This document shows positions 23,639 to 36,204 of a stretch of 64,000 nt of DNA, piece by piece. The notes beneath the pieces are model-generated. The model ran no database searches, was not told the DNA's origin, and was given only the letters and a program-made list of their open reading frames with translations. Every line of letters begins with the position of its first letter. Within the stretch, counting starts at the first letter, position 1. The stretch covers positions 52,279,080 to 52,343,079 of the forward strand of contig OY292276.1 in the NCBI GenBank assembly GCA_958496175.1, in the 5' to 3' direction. Source of the DNA: Sisyra terminalis. Taxonomy: Eukaryota; Arthropoda; Insecta; Neuroptera; Sisyridae. Made by a program: the position numbers and the translations under genes.

Positions 23639-23799
23639 TTAATGGATAATAATATATGTCTTATGAGAATTACCTGATGATGACAGTCAAAACTGTTGAA
23701 ACACGTCGTAATAAAGAAGAAATTGAGTCTCATAAGACATATATAACTAACCATTAATTTATTGCGGCTCGGAAATAAATAAAATACTTATCAATGTTA
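23639..23799 (+). mobile_element. 161 bp hammerhead-bearing retroelement insertion with 11 bp target duplication
   Basis: AAGATCACAAA at 23628-23638 is repeated at 23800-23810. The homologous copy of element X (around 52330-52400, other strand) reads across the site without the insert, showing a clean insertion. The insert carries a 16 bp perfect outer inverted repeat (ATATATGTCTTATGAG and complement) around a hammerhead-like core, and ends in an AATAAATAAAATAC-like stretch. Its core is nearly the same as the 3' end of the Penelope-like element at 38480-40330. Confidence 0.75.
23653..23748 (+). ncRNA. Hammerhead ribozyme-like motif, family 1
   Basis: The core is complete: CTGATGA at 23674-23680, one unpaired T, stem II GACAGT/ACTGTT (one G-T pair) with loop CAAA, GAAA at 23698-23701, CACGTC with cleavage predicted after C23707. 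Stem I is ATTAC/GTAAT next to the core, an internal loop, then a 16 bp perfect outer stem ending in GTCTTATGAG/CTCATAAGAC. Stem III is two base pairs, the minimal type reported for Penelope-like elements. Confidence 0.7.
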
Positions 23800-24689
23800 A
23801 AGATCACAAACCCGAAGGAATACAAATTCGATATTGTATGGTCTTCGAGTTTCACCGGGTAGCAATGCAAAGTTGTTAGTAAAAACTTAGTCAACATGTT
23901 TACCAAAGTGCATTAAATATTCATTAATGCCAAATGAGTTATTTAAGTTTAAATTTGATAATTTTAAATGCTCCAATTGGTACCCAAAAAGAATGGCAGA
24001 AAATTTAACCAATAAGAAGTTAAGGGAAGAAATGGTGCCAAATATATGCCAGAAAGTCGAAGAGCTGTCAAATATTCCTAATCAATTTTGGTCGACCAAC
24101 CAACTACCCAAAAGTGCACAAAAACTATTAACAGAGAAAATTTTAGGCTGCAATACGGTAATGCAAGACTCCTCTAAAGAAGAAAAGTCTTGGAAAAACT
24201 TATAAATTGAGGGGGGGTAATATTGTCCAACCCACTATAATCGTCCAAAGTTATTTCATCGGATTTCTATTTATTTCAATCGTTACAACATTTACTAAGT
24301 GGCTAAAGAATTGAAAGCTTAAGTTATGTACATTTTACAAAATGTAGTTTTCGATAATTTCCTTAGTAATTGATTGATTTTTACTAATTTGGTATTGAAA
24401 ATTTGATTCTAGATATCAAAAAATTGATACTATTGAGGCTGATTATATCATTGATTTATAACCAAAAGCTGCAACAAAATTCTGTGTTTTAATTGCAAAA
24501 AATAGGCTTTCATTGTTTGTACATGAAAATACGTATTCTATTTAAAATAATTTCCTCTATTTACTATACGCTTTTGCTATTATTTGGACAATTTTTGGAT
24601 ACAGCCCCAAAAAAATTGTTTATCTTTTGATCATAATCCGCTATGCCGTTATTTTTGATTTTCGTAAGATGAGAAGTGCTACTCTACAA

Positions 24690-25010
24690 GTATGTGTCCT
24701 ATCGACGCCAATAATAACCAGAAGGAGCTAAATCTGGGGGGTAACACCTCAGGTGAAAGTTTTTTCAAACTGAATCAAGCATATCCTTTACTCGTTTTTC
24801 TGTGGAGCCAGGGGAATTACAATGCAGCAAAATCACTATGTATTGGCTATTCTGACCGTTTTTCACGCTAAAGTTGTTGCGTTTGGCTACCATTCTTATA
24901 CAATAATTCTTACAATTCGATGTCTTCAAACTTTTTCGGTAGCTTTTCACGTTCTTCGTTCGCCACGTCAATATCGCCATTACCAATATTTTAAAACTAC
25001 TAAAAATTAA
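24690..25010 (-). pseudogene. Mariner-family transposase fragment
   Basis: Read on the minus strand, frames broken by stops give NSPGSTEKRVKDMLDSV and then YPPDLAPSGYYW, matching the region around the PPYSPDLAPSD signature of mariner transposases. Upstream in the same reading a broken block of about 60 codons precedes it. No intact frame or terminal repeats are seen. Confidence 0.6.
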
Positions 25011-25059
25011 ATTATTTGATACAATATAAAGTACAAAAACATACCTATAAGCCTAGTTT

Positions 25060-25150
25060 ACTATTAGAATTTATTATATTATTATTATTTAATAGAATTT
25101 GATTATTATTATCATTTATTAGAATTGTTAACTATTATTTATTAGAACTG
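25060..25150. repeat. Short AT-rich tandem repeat
   Basis: Three to four diverged copies of an ATTTATTAGAATT-like unit with TATTATTATT runs. Confidence 0.5.
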
Positions 25151-26248
25151 AACATGTATTACCAATTGGAGCATGTAAATTATTTTAGTCATTAATGACC
25201 AAGATGTTAAACAGTGACTTTAAATAAAATTAAAAAAAAAAACTATTAAAACATTGCGATTTCCTAAGAGTATGCTAAACGTAAGTTTTTCGATAAGCAT
25301 TCGATGCGATTACGCATTAGTTTTCATTTAAACGGAATAGAAATCAATGCTGTTCGTGAATCGTGCTTTTAAGGCCCAAAAATGATGAAGTCTTAAGAAA
25401 TTTACACTTTTACGATTTCAAAGTCATTGTCAGATATTTAAACAGAATATTGTCCTAAGGACATGGTTTGGTAGACCTTGGAAGACTTATGAATGACTTA
25501 AACTTATGGAAGCCTTGTCTATGGAAACCCAGCACCACTTATTGGCAAATTCTGGTTTCATTTTAACACATCAGATACCTAGTATTATGTAATGTTGTTT
25601 AAATTTTGACCTAAATCACTGTATAGGTACTTAATTTAACTACCATATAATACCCTAACATTTATTGATAACAAGAAATTTTATTATGAACTTAAAACTA
25701 AGATTTGACGTTTTATTTCGACGTCACTTTGATTGATTCTTTTCACTGACTTCGGCTTTTTTAATGACTTTTTAAACTAAAATATATCCTTCTCTATTAA
25801 TGCTTAAGAATCATAGATCATCCCTTTTCTTTTTTCTAAATCAATCATTTCTAGAACAACCAAAACGAACATTCCAGCGATTTGGAAAAAGTGGTTTGTG
25901 ATTTTTCTAGAGTTATTATTTTATGACGGACCCTTTTGATAAGCGAACCCCTAGTTGCATCTGCCCACTGTAATATTTTAGTACAAAAATTATAGAAGAT
26001 CTTTGCTTTATATTTACGCAATGTTTACTTTAATTGTTGACTAATTAGAATGGTTAAATATTGTTCTAACTACCAAATACTATATTTAACAAAAGTGTTT
26101 CCCCAAAATATAATAATTAGTAACAGCAAGTGCGTTTAATTTTAGAATTAATATGACCAATGCCTTTTTGAGGAGAAGAATGCATTTTTGAGTGATTTGG
26201 CAGGCTGTAAAATGGTTTAGAGGGCCGCATGAGGCCCAGGGATTAATA
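25151..26248. other. AT-rich region with faint element fragments
   Basis: CCCTAGTTGCATCTGCCCACTG at about 25948-25969 and AGGGCCGCATGAGGCCCAGGG at about 26220 resemble ends of hAT miniature elements, but no partner ends were found. Confidence 0.3.
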
Positions 26249-26250
26249 TA

Positions 26251-27174
26251 TTGGGTTGTTCGGAAAGTAATTTCGTTTTTTCCCGACAAAAGATTTAATT
26301 GTATTTTTTTACACTCATTTTATAACTAAGCCGTATAATCATTGTATGTTTTGAGAGCTAATATAGTAAGGCTTGTATGTGAAAAAGCTCAAGTGATTCT
26401 ATGCAATAGTTTTTGGTTCGTGTCCTTTTAAATATGGAAAGCAAAAACCAGAATTTTCCTCATATATTACTTTTTCACTATAGAAAAGGTAAAATGCTGT
26501 TCAATCAAGAAAATATTAACCGATGTATATGCAGAAGATGTATTGGCAGCAGGCCAGTGCTAAAACTAGTTTGTAAAATTTCAATTCGGCAATTTTGATG
26601 TCGAAGATGCACCACGGTCTGGGAGACCAGTTGAAACTGATCAAGTCACAATGAAATCATTAGTTGATGCAAATCGGTGAATAACAACACGTGAGACCAG
26701 TAAAAGGTAAAATTTACCAAATTCAATTGTTAATGACCCACTTGAAAGGTCTAGAATTAATCTCGAACCTCGATATATGGGTTCCCTATGTTTTTATGGG
26801 GAAAAATTTGACCTAATACAAGTTTTGTGCCCTCCCAAAAGCTTTTACAACATGAATGGAATAAAATGCCATACCCATCATATTCTAAAAATCTGGCACC
26901 TTCGGTTTATTATTGGTTTTGACCACTGAAAAATATTTTAGACGGTAAAACCTTTAGTTCAAATGAAGAAGTCAAAAATCCCCCAAGAACAATTTTTGGC
27001 TAAAAAAAACGCAAAAATTTTTTCAGTGAAAAATCATACTACAGCCAGAAAAATGGCAAAAGATATTGAACCAGAATGGCCAATATATAATTTAATAAAA
27101 TATTTATTCACTATACGAAAATTGCCTTTCATTATCACAAAAAAAAAAACGAAATTACTTTCCGAACAACCTCA
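26251..27174 (+). mobile_element. Mariner element with internally deleted transposase
   Basis: Terminal repeats TTGGGTTGTTCGGAAAGTAA and the complement ending TTCCGAACAACCTCA are flanked by TA (26249-26250 and 27175-27176). Inside, a broken frame shows mariner transposase features from about 26431: MESKNQNFPHILLFHYRKGK, then NFDVEDAPRSGRPVETD and SLVDANR. The catalytic core is missing: the element is 924 bp against about 1.3 kb for full-length relatives. A remnant of the C-terminal part may lie at 26963-27150. Confidence 0.88.
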
Positions 27175-27176
27175 TA

Positions 27177-28084
27177 GTTATCCAATAGAAACTTAACAAA
27201 TTTACGATAGAAAATATTGGTAAAACCTAATCAGTTCATTAAACAAAAAATGATTTTTAATTAACGATTTTTTCCAACGCTTCAATGCATCTATAGTAAT
27301 TTTATCAATGTTCATTATATTTTTAATTGAATTAAAAGATCTCATTATTTTCAATTACTTTTCGTCCGAAGAAAATTGTCTTTGATCCAGAACACGTAGT
27401 AAATGATAAATTAAATAACACACCCCTTGATTGACCTGCTTTCGTATATGTGTCAATACGGCCGCTGGTTCATGCTGAATTTAAATGACTTGCGTCATTT
27501 TTTCCGAAAGCTCTTCTTAAATTCGAAAGCTATATGTTATTCCATCGTTAAATACAGACTGAAAAATGAGAACAAAAAAAAAAAAGCTCAAGAAAATATT
27601 AGAGAACGTGTGCACGAGGGGTGGATTTTCTATAAATTCATATTGAAATATCTTTTATTATCGTAAGAGTCATAAGCGTGAATTTAAACGAGCTTTTATC
27701 TCGCTAGAACTGGAAAAGTTCGTTTTTCATCGTCTATAATCCACTTTTGTGATTTTAATAAAGACATTTTTTACATAGCTTACATATTTTTTTTATAAAT
27801 CTTATTAAAATTCCTTCACCAACCGAATCGGCAAGATGCAAGTTTGATAAATGTTGGTTTCCTTTTACCAAATGCCATTTAATAAGTTACCCAACTATTT
27901 TTTAATCCACAGAGACTAAAGCTCTGCAGTAACATACGAAAGCTCAATCGCTCAAAATTTATGTCAGTTATTTAGTGTGGCATATAAATAAATTTATTGG
28001 TATTCATAACAATAAAATTTTGAATGGAAAAAATTGCAAATGAATGTATATCTTTTAATAAATATTAAAATAAATATATTTCAG
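27177..28084. other. AT-rich region without a supported gene
   Basis: A 79-codon open stretch at 27427-27666 contains long A tracts and no known domain; not called. Confidence 0.35.
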
Positions 28085-28200
28085 CACGAGAAAAGTCTTA
28101 TCTCGCCATTGATTTCACGGAGCTTTCCGACATTGGCCGAGCTGAGATGTGCGCGATTTGGTAGGGATGCTGCGAGCTTTGGGAGCAACCCTTACCAAAT
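28085..28200. other. GC-richer island behind a good splice acceptor
   Basis: About half G+C in strongly AT-rich surroundings, right after AATATATTTCAG (acceptor AG about 28083-28084), with GTAGGG about 85 bases later as a possible donor. Plus-strand reading gives HEKSLISPLISRSFPTLAEL and on, open across the island. It could be an exon of a gene not otherwise visible, an alternative rapsyn exon, or a foreign fragment. Confidence 0.25.
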
Positions 28201-29449
28201 ATAATAATACAAACGTGTATATTGAATGTATCTTTTTTAGTTAGTCAATTGTTGAAACGTTTTAAAATAATTTTTACTATAAAATAGTTATAATTTTATT
28301 AAAATCATCACAATGTTTTACTATTAAGCCGTAATGCCTTAAAGCTCCAACTGGTGATGGAAAGCTTGGGGGTTATATTATTGGGAATTTGACAAACGGT
28401 AATATTTTCAAGAACATGTCTTGGGAATCGGTCGCATCGAAGGAATATTTGAAGTAAGTAACTTTCCATTTGCATAAAATATTTCAACTACGAAATTTTG
28501 GAATTTAATCAAAAAAAAAAAATCATGCTTAACACTCATGTAGCCGTATAAATCATAAAGGGAAAACTTCTTTTTTTTCCTCACTTAATTAAAACATAGA
28601 GAGCTAAATGCATAAATATTTGTTTGAGCTGCTTAAATGAAAATGTTTGTAATTTTTTTTTTTCAAATTTATGTCAAGTTGAGTAATATGCAGAATGCAC
28701 ATAGAGTGCTACTGCATTAAATTGCAGTTTGCATTGCGCAGATTTCGTGTTAATTTATTAATAAGCAATTTAAATTTGAAAAGATTACTTTTGTAGAATG
28801 AGTGCTATAAAAACGGATGCATGCTCTATTGCAATGACAGTACTTTTCACGTTTTAGTCTCGACCATTCATAGTTGTCCCTCATGATAAAGTGCATGTGA
28901 AAATTAACGTGAAAATTAACTTCAATTAACGTTGAACATTATAACAATATTTAATTAACGTGCGGTAGCATTTAAAAATTCATGCTATAGTTATTTTTAG
29001 CTATAAAATTTTGGGGAATTTTTCAAAAATAAAATCTAATAAATATTCTTTTAAACTAAACCGAGTTTTGCTTTTAATGATTCTAAATTTTTATTTTGTG
29101 GAACAATATAAACGTTAATTATCTACAAATAAATAGCTATAAGTACTTGTACCCCCCAGTGCAGTTGTCTACACTATTGTGTTTAAGACCTTTTAAATGG
29201 TTTTTATTGTTTTTTTAACGTTATATATATAATATTGTCTGTAAATTAATTTTATTCTTAAGAAAATAAATTAAATAATAGTTATAAGTAAAGTTACCAG
29301 TAAATTAAAATCGAATTTTAAAGTCAATAAATGTATTTTGTTAATAAGGCAAATGTAAAATGAGAATAGTATTGTTATTATTATTTATAAAGAAACTATG
29401 GTGAGGTGATTAGTGATAGGTGATTATTTATTATATATATATATGTATA
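28201..29449. other. AT-rich region without a supported gene
   Basis: No open frames or element ends were recognised; a TA microsatellite (about 29430-29450) borders the next element. Confidence 0.35.
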
Positions 29450-30418
29450 TAAGGCTGGGCCAAAAAAAATATTTTTTTTTTGACAAATGTATCGAAAATA
29501 TTGTTCAAGGTAACAAAAAAAAAATATCGGGAAGTTTTGAGCCCTTAATATTAATATTAAGAGGTCTATCATCTTTAATTTCGATTTTTTATTTGTGCTT
29601 TCATTTTTCCGTCAATGCTGTCAAACTATCAAGGTAAAAAATTTATTTGCACAAATATTTATAGAAAATTAAGTTCTCTACAAAAAATGTCTCTTTAAAA
29701 ATTTTGCCAGACACGCCGTTTCCGAATAATCATGCTTTAGACATTGATATAATTTTTAGATTTATCTTCTTTATTTTGGAATTTTTTAACTAACGAACAA
29801 ATTAATATATGGAAATGAACAATATAGATTCATAAAGGAAATTTAATGCTCTACAAAAAAGGTCTCTTCACATTTTTACATAAAATCACTCGTTCAAAAT
29901 TGGTTCAACAACGAAAAAAACAATAATTTATTTTTTTCTTCAACTTTGATTGTGAATAACTTTTAAAAAAGTGATTTTATGTAAAAACGTTAAGAGACCT
30001 TTTTTGTAGAACATTAAATTCCCTTCAAGAATCTATATTGTTAATTTCTATATATTTATTTGTTCATTAGTTACAAAATTCCAAAAAAAAAAGAAGATAA
30101 ATCTAAAAATTATATCATTATTTAAAGCTTGATTATTCGGAATCGGGGTATCTGGCGAAAATTTTTAAAGAGACGTTATTTGTAGGGAATTTAATTTTCT
30201 ATAAATATTTGTGCAGATGAATTTTTTTACCTTGATAGTTTGACAGCATTGACGCAAAAATCAAAGCACAAATAGAAAATCGAAATTAAAGATGATAGAC
30301 CTCTTAGTAGTAATATTAAGGGCTCAAACCTTCCCGATATTTTTTTTCTTACCTTGAACAATATTTTTGATATACTTTTCAAAAAAAAAAAATAGTCGAT
30401 TTTTTTGGCCCAGTCTAA
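29450..30418. mobile_element. Palindromic DNA element B, about 0.97 kb
   Basis: Left end TAAGGCTGGGCC, right end GGCCCAGTCTAA; arms complementary almost throughout (for example ATCGGGAAG, GAGCCCTTAATATTAA, AGAGGTCTATCATC). TATGTATA occurs directly at both sides (29442-29449 and 30419-30426), consistent with an 8 bp target duplication. Same family as D and E but with a reduced central spacer. The short frames inside are by-products of the arms. Confidence 0.82.
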
Positions 30419-30426
30419 TATGTATA

Positions 30427-33400
30427 TCTCCTTCATTTTTGAATCCATTGGAAAAAAGGGTTTTACTTTTGGCAATTATAAAAATGAAAGCATAAACGGA
30501 TAGATTAATAGTTTTCTTGAAAAAAACAACCACCATATTATTGAAGATAGGGGTAGGTGTTCTAAAAACAACGACTAGTTAAATATGCCATATAGTGGAA
30601 TACGAATTAAAATATGATAAACCAAAAGGTGAATAAAATTGGTATTGAAAATATCTAAATCTACAATTCTTTTTTCTAAATAAAAACCAAATTTATGAAC
30701 GGTAATTATGAATACCTAAATCATATTTAAATCTTAGATCAATTAGTTTAGTCAATTCAAATAAATTTTTTCACAAAAGTCATTTTAGTATGAATTTTAA
30801 GGCTCATAATGAAGGATCTTAGTATTAGTATCTCCATATTAAATCCTTTACTTATCCTTTACTTAGTATCTAAGTAAAGGATCTTAGTATTTAATTAGTA
30901 CCACATAAGTATATACTTTCAAAGTAGCATTAAAATAACTTTCCGAGGCCGATTAAAAATATCATTTGTAAGCTTTTAGAGCAGGGTTTCCTCAAATTGC
31001 TTTCTTCTGGAACCCTTACGAAACGTTTTTTCGGATCATAAAACCCTTGCCATATCTAAAACTATTGGGTAGGATTACGTTAAATGGACTACCTATTTAC
31101 GATTTGGTCATGAAATTCTCTTATAACTATTTCATTGTGTAGTTATTACTATTAATAATTAGATTCTGGAATATTTTTTCAAAATTTTAATTTTAACCCC
31201 TCTTTTTATTACGTTAAACATTCGGAGTACTTTTAATTCAAAAATTGATTACAGCCAAACTGTTTGAGATTAATGAATGCGATTTTCAGAATTTGTTGTT
31301 AAATGTCTATATATTAATATAACATTCTAAAAAAATAATGAAAATTAATAAATTAATTAGTTATTACCATATATTTTTTCGAAAAGTTAGATAAATCCGT
31401 CTAAAATAGTTCAACAAAATCAATTTTAAGTATCGATATCTCGTAAACTATGCAAAATATCGAAATAATGTATTCTTTATTTTCGCTTTATTTCGTAAGG
31501 ATCTATTAGAATCCGTCTTTGCCTTTAGTCTTCCAATTGTAGTGCCAAAACCATAGTCTCCCTATTTTCAATTTTAATTAGCCACTCCAAATGGTTTATT
31601 TAATTAGAAAATTATTTGAGTTTAGAGAAAAGGCCAAAGTATTATTATTGAAAAAAAATATTATTGAAAATATAAAGCCGTAAATGGCTTCGGAATACTT
31701 CAAAATATACCGTTTTTGCATAAAATCAATGAAGTTTCTTTCATCATTGTTGTTAAACAATAAGTGTTACTATTCTTGGAAAGGAGTAATGCTAATGAAA
31801 ATATTAAAGGATAGTAGAAGTGCAATTTAACGGTTAGCAAATATAAATTCGATTGTATTGATTTTTAAATATAAATTCTATTGTATTGATCGTTAAAAAT
31901 GTCGTTTTTTTGCGGTCGCAGGTATGTTACTAACGCAAGAAATAGATAAAAACATTTACAGATAAAAAAATGTTAACATTGTATCTAAATTTAGTACGGA
32001 AAATTTGAGATATAATTTCAAAAGTGGTCCACGAAGCTATAATGCATTTCCGAAGTGGCCCGTAATATCATTTGGGTTGGCCACCCCTAATTTCAAGTAT
32101 ACTGATTTTTCGATATCTTAAAAAAGAACATAGATATTTAATTAAAAGGTCCAATTTACATCCAACTAATAGGTGTCCGTTTATTTATTTTAATCAGTCT
32201 TCTTCTGAATGCTACTTTTATTATTAATAATTAAACGTAAATAGGCAACCTTTTCTTCTGAAGAAAAATTAGTTGAGCTTGATTACAAAGTTTCTATCAA
32301 ATCAGTAAAGTTTTCCTAAAATTGGAACCATAAATGAAATCAGAAAAAAATATTGGTACAGCTATTTAAATAAGACTTGTTTGTGACCTTCTTTTATACT
32401 TTTATTTTGGCGATACACTAAGATGTACCTGAAAACAAAATATTATTGAAATTGATTAACCTGTTCTTGAATTGTACGATAGAATTCAGGTAGACAAATA
32501 TTTATGTTCAATTTTATCAACCTTTGGTCCATAATGATCAATATTATGAGCAAAACCGAATAAATTCCAAAAAGGTGTGAAATTGAAAAGAATTTTACCT
32601 GCTCTCAACTGGCAATAATAAATAATATGGTAATGAGAAAAAGGCAAGTTCAAAGATCTCATTTATGGATTTGGAAAGAGGTGTTAATGTAATTATAATT
32701 GACAACAAATAATAAATACCTCAAACTGGTTCAGATTCCTTAAACGATATATTTATATCTGCCATTCTCTCATTTTGGCCTTCAAGCTTTTACTATGTTA
32801 TTTCATATCACCGCAGTTGAGCATATACTTGAGTTTTTCGTAAATATACAATTTAATAATATTTTTAATATTTTATAAACAATCCAAATTTCAAATTTAA
32901 TTTCATGATTTCATTAAGCTCTTTTGTGTAGGGTAATAATATTAAATATATTAAAAAAAAAGGATTTTACAAATTGCCTGTGTTACAATTGATATGTACT
33001 TTATTATATTATATGCAAATATTTTTTTAATACAATATCAGAGGACCCGGTGAATTTCGTACCACCTAATATTAAATTGCGAAAATCAATTAATATCGGT
33101 AATATTGCTACATTTTTAATTATTAAATTACTAACAATTACAATAATTATTAACAATTAAATTAATATACATTGTATTTTACTTATTTAGATTTACACCT
33201 ATAAAAACATTAAACACGTATACACAAAAATCCTTAAATTCTCACCTATTCATGAGTTTAAAGACATATATAGATAATTTAAAACACATTTTTATTATTG
33301 AATATTTTGTGTCCTTTGAAATTGTAATTATTCTTTTAGTCAATTCGATTCTAAGGTCGCTATTAGTCCGGGACTGGAAGCTTACTGGGAATGTTCCTGT

Positions 33401-33710
33401 TTTTTTCAGTACTTTCTTAAACGTAATATTTGTTTTATACGCCAAACGACGTCATTTGGAAACAATTGTTATATTTTTGAATATTGACCAAGGAGATTTT
33501 AAATTCATTTCTTATCCCATAAACTAATGAACGTAATGGATCTGATGGTGGGACTAATTGTGGAAATTTTACTTTTCCACTAGCACTATATAATCCAGTA
33601 GATTCATTGCTATATTTTAACGCTTTACAATATTGTTCCCAATTGTTATAAATTACAACAAATATTAAGTAAAATATGTACATATAAGTAAATGGAAGTA
33701 CTTTTGTAAA
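30427..33710. other. Long region without a supported gene
   Basis: AT-rich. CAGGGTTTCCTCAAATTGC at about 30983 and GGGTTGGCCACCCCTAA at about 32076 look like ends of different hAT-type elements without partners. A short direct repeat (TATCCTTTACTTAGTATC-like) is near 30850. An open stretch at 33435-33842 on the minus strand is not similar to a known family. Confidence 0.35.
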
Positions 33711-34516
33711 GTCACAAAACCAAGAAATGTGATATTTGTTTGTTGTTAAATATTTATTAGTGTTAGCACTTGCTCTGCCTATTTGGCCTATTTGAAAGGT
33801 ATGAACAGTTGGTATGGGAATTTTTTTTTGTAGCTTTTTCAATTTTCCTCACAAATTTTTCCTATTTTCTCACCTTTTAAACCTTTCTTTGCCTTTTAAA
33901 AATATTTCACACCAAAATGAGCCAAATCGGTTCAGCCGTTTGCAAGCTTTTGCGAGACCCACCGATCACAACTCATTTTTATATAGGTAATAGAAGATAT
34001 AATCCTCTTATACCTATCACACAAATTTTCTATCAACTTTAAATTGTTTTCAACTAAGTTTTTGATATCAAACGTATCAGAAAATCTAGGAAAATTGGTA
34101 ATGAATAATGGTTAATATCTGTATCGATAGTATTTACTACTAAGTTGTATTATATGTAGCCTTATAATTCTGAAAGTGGCGTAACTAGGTTCATCTGATT
34201 ATATAATTCATACCTTTCTTTGCCGCCTATTTCTTTTTCTTCTTTTCTTCACAAAACCAAGAAATGATATATTTGTTTGTTGTTAAATATTTATTAATGT
34301 TAGCGCTTGCTCTGCCTATTTGGCCAATTTGACAGATATTAACAGTTTATATGGGAATTTTTTTTGTAGCTTTTTAAATTTTTCGTACAAAATTTTCTTA
34401 TTTTCACACCTTTTAAACCTTCCGTTGCCTTCTACAAATATTTCAACACCAAAATGAGCCAAATCGGTTCAACCGTTTGCAAGCTTTTGCGAGACCCACA
34501 CGTCTCAACTCATATT
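33711..34516 (+). repeat. Two direct copies of an RTE-like 3' tail (33711-33990 and 34247-34516)
   Basis: Each copy of about 270-280 bp runs from TCACAAAACCAAGAAATG to TTTTTATATAGG or similar and contains CCAAATCGGTTCAGCCGTTT-type sequence followed by GCAAGCTTTTGCGAGACCCA. That word is typical of the 3' ends of RTE-like non-LTR retrotransposons. The second copy abuts palindromic element C. Confidence 0.65.
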
Positions 34517-34520
34517 TATA

Positions 34521-35308
34521 TTAGGGTGATTTTTTTTTTTGGTCCCATCGTGAAATTTTGTTGGAAATACCAAAAAAAAAAATTCCCTGAAAGTTTGAGC
34601 CCTTAATATTAATTTTAAGTCCTCGACCAAGACGTGTACAGATTTCCCATTGAAAATACACGGAAACTCTGATTTTTTATTTTTAAATTTTTATATCTCA
34701 GCGGCATTTCATGGGATCGCTTTTACCGAAGATGGTTTTTTCTCAGAATTAAACGCTCTACAAAAGTGCCCATTGCGACAAAGTCGTAACTCACACCGGT
34801 GAGGTAGTACGGGCCACTGAACCTGGTTTTTCCATAAAATTCGCGTTTTTTTTTTTGCATTTATCTCGTGAATAACAAGAGCTACGGAAAAATTATAAAT
34901 GAAAAACTTGTAGAGAATTTGATTTCTTACAAAAAAGTTCCTGTAGACCAAATCACGAAGATCAATATTAAACGAGATATTAAGCCTTGAATTTTATGGA
35001 AAAATCAGGTTCAGTGGTCCGTACTACCTCACCGGTGTGAGTTACGACTTTGTCGCAATGGGCACTTTTGTAGAGCGTTTAATTCTGAGAAAAAACCATC
35101 TTCGGTAAAAGCGATCCCAAGAAATGCCGCTGAGATATAGAAATTTAAAAATAAAAATTCCGAGTTTCCGTGTATTTTCAATGGGAAATCTTTACACGTC
35201 TTGGTCGAGGACTTAAAATTAATATTAAGGGCTCAAACTTTCAGAGAATTTTTATTTTTGGTATTTCCAACAAAATTTCACGATGGGAACAAAAAAAAAA
35301 TCACCCAA
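34521..35308. mobile_element. Palindromic DNA element C, about 0.79 kb
   Basis: Left TTAGGGTGATTTT, right AAAATCACCCAAA, with complementary arms (GGTCGAGGACTTAAAATT, CCGTGTATTTTCAATGGG, TTACGACTTTGTCGCAATGG and their complements). Terminal bases differ from A, B, D and E but the subterminal CCCTTAATATTAA word is shared. No coding capacity. Confidence 0.8.
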
Positions 35309-36204
35309 ATTTATATAATAGAAATAAGTTGTAAAAAAAATCATCGACAAAAATTTAATAAAATACACACCAGAGGTATCGCAAATTCTTAATGATTGTT
35401 GATAAAATTCCATAGATTTTAAGTGGATATTTTATTGTAAATATTGTATTAGATACAATGGTCTCTTTGATTTTCGCCGTTGCTAACTATATGTAAATAG
35501 TAACTATCAACTCATCTTATTTAACCAATTTGCTTATAACTTCCAAACTTTCAAGTCCTATCTCTTCAACTAATTAATGATACAAATTTGCTGGATGGTT
35601 AGGTAATTTTTTGTCGTGAAACTTAAACACAAGTACAAGTCGTTAAAGACCAAATATTTAAATATATTTTGTACAAAAGATTTTTTTTTAAAAAGCTTCA
35701 TATAATGTTAGTTATTACCAAGTAGTTTTTATTTCAAAAAGCTCACACAATTGATGTGAGTCAGGAAAGTTTATAACATTTTCCTTCATTTTGCATTTAA
35801 TTGTCATCTTCTCTATTCGTGTCAGTTTTGCTTTATCCTTGGGACACTAAGTACAGATAAAGTTATCTTTTTAAGAGGGATGTTAGTAGCTTATAATAGT
35901 TCTCATTTTATTGTGTTATTTGACTCCTATTCATGCATTTGTCCTACATTTGCTGTGTGAAAAGCTCCAGCCAACGAGACATTCGGTCGGTGAGGATTGT
36001 AATTAATGAATAAATTATTTCGAGCCAAGAGGGTGGAAAACTAGAATTTGACCTCAAATAAATCAACTTATTTGTCATTAAACAAGTTGGTGTGTGCTAA
36101 AATTATGTAAAACGAAAGTAAAGTGACTAAAATATTAATTTTTATCTCTGTACATAAATAAATCGTGACATTGTTTAATTGCTTTTGAAGTCAATTTGTT
36201 GAAA
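35309..36204. other. Region upstream of the tentative first rapsyn exon
   Basis: No gene seen. The last 300 bases would contain the promoter and leader if the exon at 36205 is real. No core promoter motif can be assigned. Confidence 0.3.

Larger units (their letters stand above)
23459..24510 (+). mobile_element. Element X, single copy
   Basis: Starts GGTACCGGAAAGTAATTTCG, a mariner-like terminal word, and is homologous in opposite orientation to much of 49275-52540 (for example CCCGAAGGAATAC, ATCAATGATATAATCAGCC and GCTGCAACAAAATTCTG read against their complements there). It is split by the 161 bp hammerhead-bearing insertion at 23639-23799. The open stretch 23927-24205 is not similar to a known protein. 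Confidence 0.6.

Noticed and set aside
23927..24205. 92-codon open frame with a plausible amino-acid mix
   Set aside because: Lies within element X and is interrupted or absent in the homologous array at 49275-52540; no known motif.
33435..33842. 135-codon open frame on the minus strand
   Set aside because: No recognisable domain; its first part lies in the repeated 3' tail sequence at 33711-33990, so it is probably a chance frame through a transposon.
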